NCBI RefSeq assembly: GCF_012184415.1
Contig: NZ_VTOX01000006.1
Location: 1 to 64,000 of the forward strand
DNA: 64,000 nt
From: Ramlibacter lithotrophicus
GTDB lineage: Bacteria > Pseudomonadota > Gammaproteobacteria > Burkholderiales > Burkholderiaceae_C
Direction of reading: 5' to 3'
In this document: piece by piece, positions 40,896 to 49,182 of the stretch
How the letters are laid out: every line of letters starts with the position of its first letter
Position numbering within the stretch: position 1 is the stretch's first letter
Notes under the pieces: generated by a model
Databases searched by the model: none
The model's input: only the letters and a program-made list of their open reading frames with translations
Told to the model about the DNA's origin: nothing
Made by a program: the position numbers and the translations under genes

Positions 40896-41411
40896 TCAGT
40901 TCAATGGGCGCCGCAGGCGGATCTCTTCGAGCTTGACGCCGCCGACAGGGGCGGTCTTGGCGGTGTTCAGCTCGCGCTTGAAGCCGGCGTGCTCCGCGAA
41001 GCGCAGGGCGCGTTCGTTGACGAGCGGAATCCACATCGTCACCTCGGTGCAACCTTCCTCCATCAGCCCCTCGCGGGCGGCATCCCACAGCGCCAGCCCG
41101 GCCCCCTTGCCCCAGGACCCGGGCTCGACGTACAGCGCCCAGATCTCGCCGGTGGTCGGCTTGGACTTCGGGTCGCGCGAGCGGTCGTAGCCGACGAAGC
41201 CGACCACCTGCCCGCCGGCCGCGGCCACCTGCAAGAGCGGCTCGCCGTATTCGATCGCATCGCGCCAGAAGGCGCGGCGCTGCTCGATCGGCGGCACCTT
41301 GGGCTGGTCCTGCACGAGGCCCTCGTAGGCGGCGTGGGAAGACGCCGCGTGGACGTCGGTGATGCGGGTTGCGTCGGCGGCCTGCGCGGGCCGCACCTGG
41401 TAGCTGGTCAT
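40896..41411 (-). CDS. GNAT-family N-acetyltransferase
   Basis: 171 residues. [40 protein letters not shown] and [17 protein letters not shown] end ([19 protein letters not shown]) have the GNAT core; the acetyl-CoA loop is G-S-W-G-K-G-A-G. The acceptor is unknown. The stop is 10 nt before the DUF808 gene start, so it probably leads the operon. Confidence 0.9.
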   Translation of the reverse strand: MTSYQVRPAQAADATRITDVHAASSHAAYEGLVQDQPKVPPIEQRRAFWRDAIEYGEPLLQVAAAGGQVVGFVGYDRSRDPKSKPTTGEIWALYVEPGSWGKGAGLALWDAAREGLMEEGCTEVTMWIPLVNERALRFAEHAGFKRELNTAKTAPVGGVKLEEIRLRRPLN

Positions 41412-41448
41412 GGGCAGTTTCGTTCCTTCGGCCTGATTATGATGGGCC

Positions 41449-41802
41449 ATGAGCCACGAAGAGCGCGACGCGCCGGCCGCAGCGCGCGAGTCCGCCGCAG
41501 TTTTCAAGGTGCAGTTCGAGGACGGCGGCGACGCTTTCACGGTCGGGCCCGACGAGGCGCTGCTGCACGCCGCGGCGCGTGCCGGCATCGAGCTGCCCAG
41601 TTCCTGTCGCAACGGCACCTGCCGCACCTGCATGTGCCAGCTGGTGAGCGGCGAGGTCGGCTACAAGATCCGCTGGCCGGGCCTGCTGCCGGAGGAAAAG
41701 GCCGCGGGCTGGATCCTGCCGTGCATCGCCCATGCGCAGTCCGACCTCGTGCTGCGGCGCGACCGGCCGCGCATCGACTGGCGGCATCAGCGCGATCAGT
41801 AA
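41449..41802 (+). CDS. 2Fe-2S plant-type ferredoxin
   Basis: 117 residues. ELPSSCRNGTCRTCMCQL gives the first three ligands of the C-x4-C-x2-C motif, and WILPCIAHA the fourth. Electron transfer to a reductase, monooxygenase or assembly system is expected. It stands alone, divergent from the GNAT gene, and its end overlaps the small convergent gene by seven bases. Confidence 0.9.
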   Translation: MSHEERDAPAAARESAAVFKVQFEDGGDAFTVGPDEALLHAAARAGIELPSSCRNGTCRTCMCQLVSGEVGYKIRWPGLLPEEKAAGWILPCIAHAQSDLVLRRDRPRIDWRHQRDQ

Positions 41803-41978
41803 TTGCCGGTCGTGTAGGGGCTGCGCTTGACGTAGCGCTGCTCCCCGTCGGGCTTGTGGTCGGCGCTGGGATCGGGTTCGTGCTCGACCTCGTTGGTCCC
41901 CCGGTCCTCGTTGCCGGGCGGCGACTGGCGCTGCTGCTCGTCGGCGGCCTCGGGCGGTTGCGGCTTCGGGGTGGTCAT
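41796..41978 (-). CDS. Small hydrophilic protein, unknown function
   Basis: 60 residues with many Pro, Gln, Glu and Asp (PKPQPPEAADEQQRQSPPGN), ending RYVKRSPYTTGNY. It is intrinsically disordered by composition. The ATG is preceded by GGAGAGCG, and the TCCTACA element with TAGATT lies 58 nt upstream, the strongest support that it is a real gene. Confidence 0.65.
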   Translation of the reverse strand: MTTPKPQPPEAADEQQRQSPPGNEDRGTNEVEHEPDPSADHKPDGEQRYVKRSPYTTGNY

Positions 41979-42009
41979 CGTCGCTCTCCAGGTTGGTGGC
42001 TCGGCTCCA

Positions 42010-42043
42010 AATCTAGCGGCGAGGCCGCGGAGGCCATGTAGGA
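42010..42043 (-). promoter_or_regulatory. TCCTACA element with TAGATT block
   Basis: Minus-strand GTCCTACA (heptamer 42043-42037) with TAGATT (42015-42010) after 21 nt, identical in both parts and in spacing to the copy at 8782-8749. Confidence 0.6.
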
Positions 42044-42084
42044 CTGGCCCGCGGGCGCCCGTGCGATGGCATAGTCAGCGCGTC

Positions 42085-42792
42085 GTGAAACACCTGCTTT
42101 GCCTCGCGCTGGCGCTGGCCGCGCCCGCCGCCCTCGCCACCCCCGCCTTCGAGGACACCATGGCCCAGCGGATGCTTGCCTGCAGCGCCTGCCATGGGAA
42201 GGAAGGGCGCGCCGGGCCCGACGGCTATTACCCGCGCATCGCCGGCAAACCGGCGGGCTACCTCTACAACCAGTTGCTGAACTTCCGCGATGGCCGGCGG
42301 CACTACGGACTGATGGCGCGCCTGCTCGATCCGCTCTCGGACGATTACCTGCTGGAGATCGCGCGTCACTTCGCCTCCCTCGACCTGCCGTACCCGCCGC
42401 CACGGCCGGCGAATGCGCCGGCCGCACTGCTGCACCGCGGCGAAGCGGTGGTGCGGCGCGGCGATGCGGCGGCCGGGCTGCCGCCTTGCACCGAATGCCA
42501 CGGCGAGCGCCTGACCGGCGTCGCGCCGAATGTCCCCGGCCTCCTGGGACTTCCGCGCGACTACCTCAACGCCCAGCTGGGCGCCTGGCGCACCGCGCAG
42601 CGGCAGGCGCATGCCCCCGACTGCATGGCGCAGATCGCGCGGCGACTGCCGGCCGCGGACCTCACGGCGGCGACGGCCTGGCTGGCCGCCCAGCCGGTGC
42701 CGGCCGACGCCAGGCCCGCGGCTTCCCTGCCGCGCCCGCCCTCCATCGCCTGCGGCAGTGCAGTGCTGCCGGCGGGAAGGCCGCGACGATGA
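42085..42792 (+). CDS. Dihaem cytochrome c, c4-like
   Basis: 235 residues from the GTG at 42085. The signal peptide (HLLCLALALAAPAALA) precedes CSACH and CTECH haem motifs, each in its own cytochrome c domain (about 20-115 and 120-215). YYPRIAGKPAGYLYNQLLNF is typical of cytochrome c4. It overlaps the next gene as ATGA, so they are co-translated. Role: periplasmic electron carrier. Confidence 0.87.
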   Translation: MKHLLCLALALAAPAALATPAFEDTMAQRMLACSACHGKEGRAGPDGYYPRIAGKPAGYLYNQLLNFRDGRRHYGLMARLLDPLSDDYLLEIARHFASLDLPYPPPRPANAPAALLHRGEAVVRRGDAAAGLPPCTECHGERLTGVAPNVPGLLGLPRDYLNAQLGAWRTAQRQAHAPDCMAQIARRLPAADLTAATAWLAAQPVPADARPAASLPRPPSIACGSAVLPAGRPRR

Positions 42793-44057
42793 CACGCCGG
42801 TCCATCGCATTTGCGGCGGTGCTGCTCGCGGCGCTGGCGGCCCTCGCCTGGTGGGCGTGGCCGGATCGCGTCGCCGACAACGGGGCCGCCGCCGGGCGGC
42901 CTGCGACGGCCGAATCCGTCGCGCGCGGCGCCTACCTCGTGCGGGTCGGCAACTGCACGGCCTGCCACACGGAGCGCGGCGGCGTCCCGTTCGCCGGCGG
43001 GCGGCCGATCGAAACGCCCTTCGGCACCGTGTACTCGACCAATCTGACGCCCCACCCCGAAGCGGGCCTGGGCGCGTGGTCGCGCGAGGACTTCTGGCAG
43101 GCGTTGCACGACGGCCGCTCGCGCGACGGCCGCTTGCTGACGCCCGCGTTTCCATATCCCAATTACACGGTGGTGGCACGCGCCGATGCCGACGCGATGT
43201 ACGACTACCTGCGCAGCCTCCCGGCCGCCGGCGAGCCGAACCGGCCGCACCGCCTGCGCTGGCCATATCGCACGCAGGCGGCGCTCGCGCTGTGGCGGGC
43301 CCTGTATTTCGAGCGCGCACCGCGGCTGGAGCAGGCGCCGGCAGCGGGGCGCGAACGTGGCGCCTACCTGGTGCAGGGGCTGGGCCACTGCAGCGCCTGC
43401 CATGGCCCGCGCAACGCGCTGGGCGCAGGCAGCAACCTGATGGACCTGTCGGGCGGCCTGATCCCGATGCAGAACTGGTACGCGCCGTCGCTCACGTCGC
43501 CGGCCGAGGCCGGCGTCGCCAACTGGCCGCTGGCGGAAATCGAACGCCTGCTCGCCACCGGGGTTTCGGCTTCCGGCACGGTGCTCGGGCCGATGGCCGA
43601 AGTGGTCCTGCACAGCACCCAGCACCTGGCGCGGTCCGACCTGCGGGCCATGGCGATGTTCCTGCAGTCGCTGCCGCAGGCGGCGGCCCCGGCTGTCCAG
43701 CCGGCCGTGCCGACGCCACGCGAGATGGCCGAGCGTGGCTCGAAACTGTACGAACGGCATTGCGCCGCCTGCCACGGGGCGCGCGGCGAAGGCGTGCCCG
43801 GCGCGTACCCCGCCCTCGCCGGCAACCGCGCGGTGACCCTCCCCGTGACGGCCAACCTGGTGCAGGTCGTCCTGCACGGTGGCTTTGCCCCGGCCACGGC
43901 GGGGAACCCGCGGCCATTCGGCATGCCGCCGTTCGCGACCCTGCTCGGCGACCGTGACGTGGCGGCGGTGCTCACCCACGTGCGCACGTCGTGGGGCAAC
44001 CGGGCAGCGCCCGTGGCCGAAGTGGACGTCGTCCGCCAGCGGGGCACCACCTACTGA
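42789..44057 (+). CDS. Membrane-anchored trihaem cytochrome c
   Basis: 422 residues. An N-terminal anchor (IAFAAVLLAALAALAWWAW) is followed by three cytochrome c domains with CTACH (about 57), CSACH (about 203) and CAACH (about 323). The layout matches the cytochrome subunits of membrane alcohol, aldehyde or gluconate dehydrogenases, but no dehydrogenase subunit gene is present here. It probably passes electrons to a terminal oxidase together with the c4-like gene product. Confidence 0.87.
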   Translation: MTRRSIAFAAVLLAALAALAWWAWPDRVADNGAAAGRPATAESVARGAYLVRVGNCTACHTERGGVPFAGGRPIETPFGTVYSTNLTPHPEAGLGAWSREDFWQALHDGRSRDGRLLTPAFPYPNYTVVARADADAMYDYLRSLPAAGEPNRPHRLRWPYRTQAALALWRALYFERAPRLEQAPAAGRERGAYLVQGLGHCSACHGPRNALGAGSNLMDLSGGLIPMQNWYAPSLTSPAEAGVANWPLAEIERLLATGVSASGTVLGPMAEVVLHSTQHLARSDLRAMAMFLQSLPQAAAPAVQPAVPTPREMAERGSKLYERHCAACHGARGEGVPGAYPALAGNRAVTLPVTANLVQVVLHGGFAPATAGNPRPFGMPPFATLLGDRDVAAVLTHVRTSWGNRAAPVAEVDVVRQRGTTY

Positions 44058-44106
44058 CGGATCAGCTTGCACTGGGCACAATGGAACACGGAAGACGAGA
44101 AGTGCC

Positions 44107-44583
44107 ATGGAACTGCGCCCAGTGGACCTGCCTGCCAGCGTGAAGGGCACGCTGCTGCTCGGCGGCATGCCGGCGCGCTTCGAGCCCTGGAGCGCCTTCG
44201 AGGTGCGGGCACGGGCCGCCTCGCTGGGCCTGGTCGTATGCCTCACGCCGCGCATCGAGGTCGAGGAGCTGTCGCCCGCCTATCATGCCGCCGTCGCGCA
44301 GGGCACGCTGCCGTTCCGCTGGCTGAACGTGCCCATGCGCAATTTCGGCCTCCCCGAGGACGCCGCGGCCTTCCGCGACGGCGTCCACCAGGTGGCGCAG
44401 GCACTGCGCGCCGGCGACGCCGTGATGCTGCATTGCGCCGCCGGCCTGGGCCGCACCGGAACCACCGCCGCCTGCGTGCTCAAGGCCCTGGGCCTGGGCG
44501 CCGAGGAGGCAATGCACCGGGTGCGCGAAGCCGGCTCGAATCCGCAGAACGCCCAGCAGTCGGGCCTGGTCACCTGGTTCTGA
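44107..44583 (+). CDS. Dual-specificity/tyrosine phosphatase-like protein
   Basis: 158 residues. VMLHCAAGLGRTGTTAACVL holds the P-loop C-x5-R motif with the catalytic Cys and Arg, and LRAGDA precedes it. The upstream Asp of the general-acid loop may be in the NFGLPEDAAAF segment. Cytoplasmic dephosphorylation is expected; the substrate is not known. Its stop abuts the folK stop on the other strand. Confidence 0.88.
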   Translation: MELRPVDLPASVKGTLLLGGMPARFEPWSAFEVRARAASLGLVVCLTPRIEVEELSPAYHAAVAQGTLPFRWLNVPMRNFGLPEDAAAFRDGVHQVAQALRAGDAVMLHCAAGLGRTGTTAACVLKALGLGAEEAMHRVREAGSNPQNAQQSGLVTWF

Positions 44584-45054
44584 TCAGGCCACCCGCTCGA
44601 TCCGCTGGCCAGCCACGGCCTCCAGTTGCGCGGGCGTCACCAGCGCCGGCGCGATGTCGGCCAGCGGCACGAGGACGAAGGCACGCTCGTTCATGCGCGG
44701 ATGCGGCACCGTGAGGCGCTCGCTGGCCAGGCGCGCCGACCCGAACAGCAGCAGGTCGAGGTCCAGCGTGCGCGGTGCGTTGCGGTAGGGCCGCTCGCGG
44801 CCCGCCCGCGCCTCGATGGCCTGCAGCTGCGCCAGCAGTTCGGGTGCGCCGAGCCGGGTGGCGATCTCCGCCACCGCGTTGATGTAGTCGGGGCCGCTCG
44901 CTTCCAGCGGCGCCGTGCGGTACAGCGGCGAACTGCGCACCAGCTGCGTGTCCGGCAAGGCGCGCAAGGCTTCGATGCCCTGGCGCACCGCCTGCACCGC
45001 GTCGCCGAGGTTGGCGCCGAGGGCCACGTAAGCGGTGACCGGCTCCCGCCGCAC
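44584..45054 (-). CDS. folK: 2-amino-4-hydroxy-6-hydroxymethyldihydropteridine pyrophosphokinase
   Basis: 156 residues from the GTG at 45054, the nearest start upstream of TAYVALGANLGD and 4 nt after the pcnB stop; ATG at 45105 would overlap pcnB. RSSPLYRTAPLEASGPDYIN and RTLDLDLLLFGSARL (residues for Mg-ATP and pterin) are standard. It makes 6-hydroxymethyldihydropterin diphosphate in folate synthesis. The pcnB-folK order is normal for Burkholderiales. Confidence 0.93.
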   Translation of the reverse strand: MRREPVTAYVALGANLGDAVQAVRQGIEALRALPDTQLVRSSPLYRTAPLEASGPDYINAVAEIATRLGAPELLAQLQAIEARAGRERPYRNAPRTLDLDLLLFGSARLASERLTVPHPRMNERAFVLVPLADIAPALVTPAQLEAVAGQRIERVA

Positions 45055-45058
45055 GGCC

Positions 45059-46630
45059 TCAGCTCTCGTCGCTGGGGGCGCTCGGTTCGCCCGCGGCGGC
45101 GCCACCCGCGCCGGTCGGCTTGCGGCGGCGGCGCCGGCGCTTGCGCGGAACGTCGGCGCCGGCTTCGGCGCCCTCGGGCGACGGCTCCGCGCCCTCGCCT
45201 TCCGCAGGCGGCATCGGCTCGCCGGCGGGCGGTGCCGGCGGCCGCGGTGGACGGACGCGGCGCTGCCCGCGGTGCTGCTCCTGGCGCAGTTGCGCGACGA
45301 GGTCCTCGCGCAGCTCGTCGCTGGCCTGGCTGAACTCCTGCCACCAGTCGGCCAGCACCACGTCGACCTCGCCGGTTTCGGCGCGCAGCCGCATGAAGTC
45401 GAACGCCGCCCGGAAGCGCGGCTGCTCGACCAGGCTGAACGGCGTCTGGCCGACGCGTTTCTCGAAGCGAGGCTGCATCATCCAGATCTCGCGCATGTCC
45501 GCGCCCAGCTTGCCGCGGCCGGACACGTCGCCGATGCGGGCGTTGAAGACGTCGTCGATCGCGTCCTGCAGCGCCGGGAACGGATGCTGCTTGCGCTCCA
45601 GGCGCTGCGCCCAGCCGTCGCGAACGTCGGACCACAGCACGCAGGCGAGCAGGAAGCTGGCCGCCACCGGCTTTTCCTCGCTGACCCGGCGATCGGTGTC
45701 CTGCAGCGCCGCCTTCACGAACGGCTGCTCGGCCCGCTCCACGACCAGGTCCAGCAAGGGGTAGATGCCCTTGGCCATGCCCAGCGCCTGGAGCTGCTCG
45801 ATGGTCGCCAGCGAATGGCCGGTCTGCAGCAGCTTGAGCATCTCGTCGAACAGGCGGCTTTGCGGCACGTCGGCGAGCAGTGCCCGGCACTCGAGCAGCG
45901 GTTTGGCCGTCTTCGGTTCGATCTTGAAGCCGAGGCCGCTGAGCTTGGCCACGAAGCGCACGGCGCGGATCAGGCGCACCGGATCCTCCCGGTAGCGCGT
46001 GAGGGGGTCGCCGATCATGCGGATGACGCGCTTCTTCGCATCCTTGATGCCGCCGTGGTAGTCGACCACCGTCTGCGTCTCGGGGTCGTAGTACATGGCA
46101 TTGATCGTGAAGTCACGCCGTGTCGCGTCCTCCTCCTGCGGTCCCCACACGTTGTCGCGCAGCACGCGGCCGCTCGAATCGACCGCGTGCTTGAGGCCGG
46201 CCAGTTCGTTCTTGCTGGTCTTCTCGTTGCCGGCCACCGCTTCGGCGGCCGCGTTGTCCATGTAGGCGCGGAAGGTGGAGACCTCGATCACCTCGTGCTC
46301 GCGCCCGCGCCCGAACACCACGTGGACGATGCGGAAGCGCCGCCCGATGATGAAGGCGCGCCGGAACAGCGCCTTCACCTGCTCCGGCGTCGCGCTGGTG
46401 GCGACGTCGAAGTCCTTGGGCCGCAACCCGACCAGCAGGTCGCGCACGGCGCCGCCGACGATGTACGCCTCGTGCCCGGCTTCCTTGAGCGTGTGCACCA
46501 CGTTGGCGGCGCGTTCGTCCACCAGCGAGGGATCGATGCCGTGCTCCTGGGGCCCCACCTCCTGGCGCTTGCCGAAACTGGGACGCGCGGGTCCGTTGCC
46601 GAACAGATTGGCGATGAATTTCTTGATCAT
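45059..46630 (-). CDS. pcnB: Poly(A) polymerase I
   Basis: 523 residues from the ATG at 46630, an ATGA overlap with the upstream HAD gene. The nucleotidyltransferase core has AYIVGGAVRDLLVGLRPKDF and DVATSATP (G-G-x-V-R-D and D-x-D), then RRDFTINAMYYD. The C-terminal 60 residues are Pro/Ala-rich and end in a basic RKRRRRRRKPTG block for RNA binding. It adds A tails to RNAs to trigger decay. Confidence 0.94.
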   Translation of the reverse strand: MIKKFIANLFGNGPARPSFGKRQEVGPQEHGIDPSLVDERAANVVHTLKEAGHEAYIVGGAVRDLLVGLRPKDFDVATSATPEQVKALFRRAFIIGRRFRIVHVVFGRGREHEVIEVSTFRAYMDNAAAEAVAGNEKTSKNELAGLKHAVDSSGRVLRDNVWGPQEEDATRRDFTINAMYYDPETQTVVDYHGGIKDAKKRVIRMIGDPLTRYREDPVRLIRAVRFVAKLSGLGFKIEPKTAKPLLECRALLADVPQSRLFDEMLKLLQTGHSLATIEQLQALGMAKGIYPLLDLVVERAEQPFVKAALQDTDRRVSEEKPVAASFLLACVLWSDVRDGWAQRLERKQHPFPALQDAIDDVFNARIGDVSGRGKLGADMREIWMMQPRFEKRVGQTPFSLVEQPRFRAAFDFMRLRAETGEVDVVLADWWQEFSQASDELREDLVAQLRQEQHRGQRRVRPPRPPAPPAGEPMPPAEGEGAEPSPEGAEAGADVPRKRRRRRRKPTGAGGAAAGEPSAPSDES

Positions 46631-47313
46631 GTGTGCGTGAAGAGGTCCAGGATACGCCAGCCGCGCTGGGTGGCGATGGCGCGCAGCCGCGCCTCGGCGT
46701 TGGTGGCCACCGGATGGTCGACCCGCTCGAGGAGCGGCAGGTCGTTCATGGAGTCGGAATAGAAGACGGTCTCTACGCCGTGCCAGTCCAGCCCGCGTTC
46801 GACCAGCCACCTGGCGACGCGGGTGATCTTGCCTTCGCGCAGCGAGGGAACGCCGAGGATCTCTCCGGTGATCCAGCCGTCGGCCCCGCGCTCGAGTTCG
46901 ACGGCGATCAGTTCCTCCACCCCGAAAGCGTCGGCGATCGGGCGAGTCACGAACTCGTTGGTGGCGGTGACGATCACCGTGAGGTCGCCGGCCTGCTGGT
47001 GGCCGCGCACCAGGTCCAGCGCCGCCGGACGGATCGCCGGCTCGATCACCGACTGCATGAACTGGCGGTGCGCGGCCTGGGCTTCGTGCGGGCTGCGCTG
47101 GCGCAACGCCTCGGTGGCGAAGCGCACGTAGTCGTGCACGTCCAGCGTGCCGGCCTTGTAGTGCTCGTAGAACTCGTCGTTGCGCTGCTTGAAGCGCACC
47201 GGGTCGGTCCAGCCCAGGACCTGGGTGAACTCGCCCCAGGCGTGGTCCGAATCGATCGGCAGCAATGTGTGGTCCAGGTCGAACAGCGCGATCCTGGGTT
47301 TCGTTCGGGTCAC
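46627..47313 (-). CDS. HAD-family hydrolase (SerB/HAD-IB type)
   Basis: 228 residues. RIALFDLDHTLLP has the nucleophile D-x-D-x-T, ATNEFVTRPI the second motif Thr/Asn, and FYSDSMNDLPLLE the metal-binding acidic motif. The HAD-IB phosphatases include phosphoserine phosphatase and, in related genera, histidinol-phosphatase-like enzymes. It starts four bases before the end of hda, in an operon hda-HAD-pcnB-folK. Confidence 0.9.
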   Translation of the reverse strand: MTRTKPRIALFDLDHTLLPIDSDHAWGEFTQVLGWTDPVRFKQRNDEFYEHYKAGTLDVHDYVRFATEALRQRSPHEAQAAHRQFMQSVIEPAIRPAALDLVRGHQQAGDLTVIVTATNEFVTRPIADAFGVEELIAVELERGADGWITGEILGVPSLREGKITRVARWLVERGLDWHGVETVFYSDSMNDLPLLERVDHPVATNAEARLRAIATQRGWRILDLFTHT

Positions 47314-47987
47314 CGGTTCTCCAGCATCGATCTGATCAGCGGAATGGTGATGGCCCGCTTGGTCTGCAGCGCATAGCCATCCAGCTGGTCGAGCAGCTGC
47401 ATCAGGCTGCCCAGGTCACGCGAGAAGCGCGTGAGCATGAAGTCCATCACCTCGTCGCCGAGGAAGATGCCGCGGTCGTCCGCCGCCTGCCGCAGCACGG
47501 CGCGGCGCTCGGGCTCGCTCAGCACCTGCAAGTGGAACACATGGCCCCAGCCCAGGCGCGTGCGCAGGTCCTCGCGCAGGCGCAGGTCGGCCGGCGGCAG
47601 CGCCCCGGCGGCCAGCACGCCGCGCTGCAGCGTCTGCGCGTTCACGAACCAGTTGAAGGCCGCATGCTGCTGCACCGCGCTGTAGCGATCGACGTCGTCC
47701 ATCAGCACGACCGCCCACGACTCGTCGAACTCGGGCGGCTCGTGCAGCGACGGGTCGAGCCATCCGGCCGCGGCGCCCTGCTCGCGCAGCGCCTGCGCCA
47801 CGGCTTCCAGCAGGTGCGTCTTGCCGCTGCCGCTGCCGCCCCACAGGTAGGTCGGCACCGGGGACCGCGTCGGGCTGCCGGCCCACAGGCGCAGGTGCGC
47901 CAGCGCGGCCTCGTTGGGGCCGGCGCAGAAGTTCGCCAGCGTCGCGCCGCGCGCGAGGCCGATGTCCAGCGCGATCTGCTTCATCAT
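47310..47987 (-). CDS. hda: DnaA regulatory inactivator Hda
   Basis: 225 residues. The AAA+ domain has YLWGGSGSGKTHLL (Walker A), VLMDDVDRYS (Walker B), RRAVLRQAADDRGIFLGDEV and FSRDLGSLMQLLDQLDG. It lacks the DNA-binding domain IV of DnaA. With the beta clamp it stimulates ATP hydrolysis by DnaA after initiation. It starts 2 nt after the AI-2E gene stop. Confidence 0.92.
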   Translation of the reverse strand: MMKQIALDIGLARGATLANFCAGPNEAALAHLRLWAGSPTRSPVPTYLWGGSGSGKTHLLEAVAQALREQGAAAGWLDPSLHEPPEFDESWAVVLMDDVDRYSAVQQHAAFNWFVNAQTLQRGVLAAGALPPADLRLREDLRTRLGWGHVFHLQVLSEPERRAVLRQAADDRGIFLGDEVMDFMLTRFSRDLGSLMQLLDQLDGYALQTKRAITIPLIRSMLENR

Positions 47988-47989
47988 GC

Positions 47990-49060
47990 TCAGCTCTGGT
48001 ACAGGTTGCTGCGGATATAGCCCGCGCGCAGCCGCCGGATGGCGACCAGCAGCACCGCGCTGGCGGGAAGCGCGACCAGCACGCCGACGAACCCGAAGAG
48101 CTGGGCGAAGGCGAGCAGTGCGAAGATCACGAGCAGCGGATGCAGCCCGATGCGCGTGCCCACGAGTTTCGGCGTGAGGTACAGGCCCTCGATGACCTGG
48201 CCGCTGCCGTAGACCACCGCCACCATCACCAGCGCCTTGGCGGAGGCGAACTGCAGGAGCCCCGCCAGCAGCGCCATGATCAGGCCGATGCCGAACCCTA
48301 CGTAAGGCACGAACATCGCCAGCCCGGTGAACAGGCCGATCGGCAAGGCAAGGTCGAGGCCGAACAGCGCCAGGCCGGTGCTGTAGTACATGCCCATGGT
48401 GAGCATCACCAGCAGCTGCCCGCGCAGGTACTGGCCCAGTACCTGGTCGGCTTCCGCGGTGAACGAATCGAAGGCGGGACGCGCGCGGGGCGGGACCAGT
48501 TCCACGATCCGGGCCACGAAGGTCTCCCAGTCAAGCAACAGGTAGAACAGCGCGACCGGCACCAGCAGCGTATAGGCGACGACGATGATCGCCAGGCTGC
48601 CGCCCACCTTCAGCGACGAGAGCACGGACGCCACGGCGGCATCGTAGTTGTCGTTGAGGTACTCGAGCAGGCGCGTCTTGAGGCTGTCCAGGTCCAGCGG
48701 CACGTAGATGCCGTATTGCTCGAGCCAGGGCGTCAGGCTCGCGTTGAGTCGGTCGAACAGCACCGGGAGCTGCTCGCGCACCAGCGGAACCTCCTTGACC
48801 AGGATCGGCGCGATCAGCAGCACCAGCCCGATGAGGACGAGGATCAGGAGCAGTTCCACGACGATCACGGCCAGCAGTCGCGGCATGCGCCCGCGGCCCA
48901 CTTCGTCCAGCCGGTCGACCAGCGGCGTCAGCGCGTACGCCAGCACCGCGGCGATGACGAACGGCGTCAGCACCGGCCCCAGCAGCCACAGCGCCAGGAA
49001 TGCCAGGAAGCCGATCAGCAGCCAGGCCGAAACGCGCTTCTGGGAGGTGGTGAACTGCAT
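47990..49060 (-). CDS. AI-2E family transporter
   Basis: 356 residues with seven or eight transmembrane helices, including [20 protein letters not shown] and [20 protein letters not shown]. Between them is the long cytoplasmic/periplasmic loop ([20 protein letters not shown]). Family members export autoinducer-2 or act as Na+/H+ antiporters; activity here is unassigned. It is divergent from purM. Confidence 0.92.
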   Translation of the reverse strand: MQFTTSQKRVSAWLLIGFLAFLALWLLGPVLTPFVIAAVLAYALTPLVDRLDEVGRGRMPRLLAVIVVELLLILVLIGLVLLIAPILVKEVPLVREQLPVLFDRLNASLTPWLEQYGIYVPLDLDSLKTRLLEYLNDNYDAAVASVLSSLKVGGSLAIIVVAYTLLVPVALFYLLLDWETFVARIVELVPPRARPAFDSFTAEADQVLGQYLRGQLLVMLTMGMYYSTGLALFGLDLALPIGLFTGLAMFVPYVGFGIGLIMALLAGLLQFASAKALVMVAVVYGSGQVIEGLYLTPKLVGTRIGLHPLLVIFALLAFAQLFGFVGVLVALPASAVLLVAIRRLRAGYIRSNLYQS

Positions 49061-49127
49061 CGACGATGGCTTGGGGTGGGGAGTTGCCGAGGCGGCCAGG
49101 AGCGGCGGCGCCGGCGGGTGCGAAAGC

Positions 49128-49146
49128 TAGAATCTCCCAAATTCTA
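49128..49146. promoter_or_regulatory. Overlapping divergent -10 boxes, AI-2E gene / purM
   Basis: TAGAAT at 49128-49133 reads right and its inverted copy ATTCTA at 49141-49146 reads left, seven bases apart. Both are good -10 hexamers, so the two transcripts would start inside each other's promoter. No clear -35 boxes are seen. A GC-rich hairpin (CGGGCCCG at 49148-49155 and 49163-49170) follows in the purM leader. Confidence 0.5.
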
Positions 49147-49182
49147 TCGGGCCCGCCTCAGCCGGGCCCGCCGCCCGATCCA

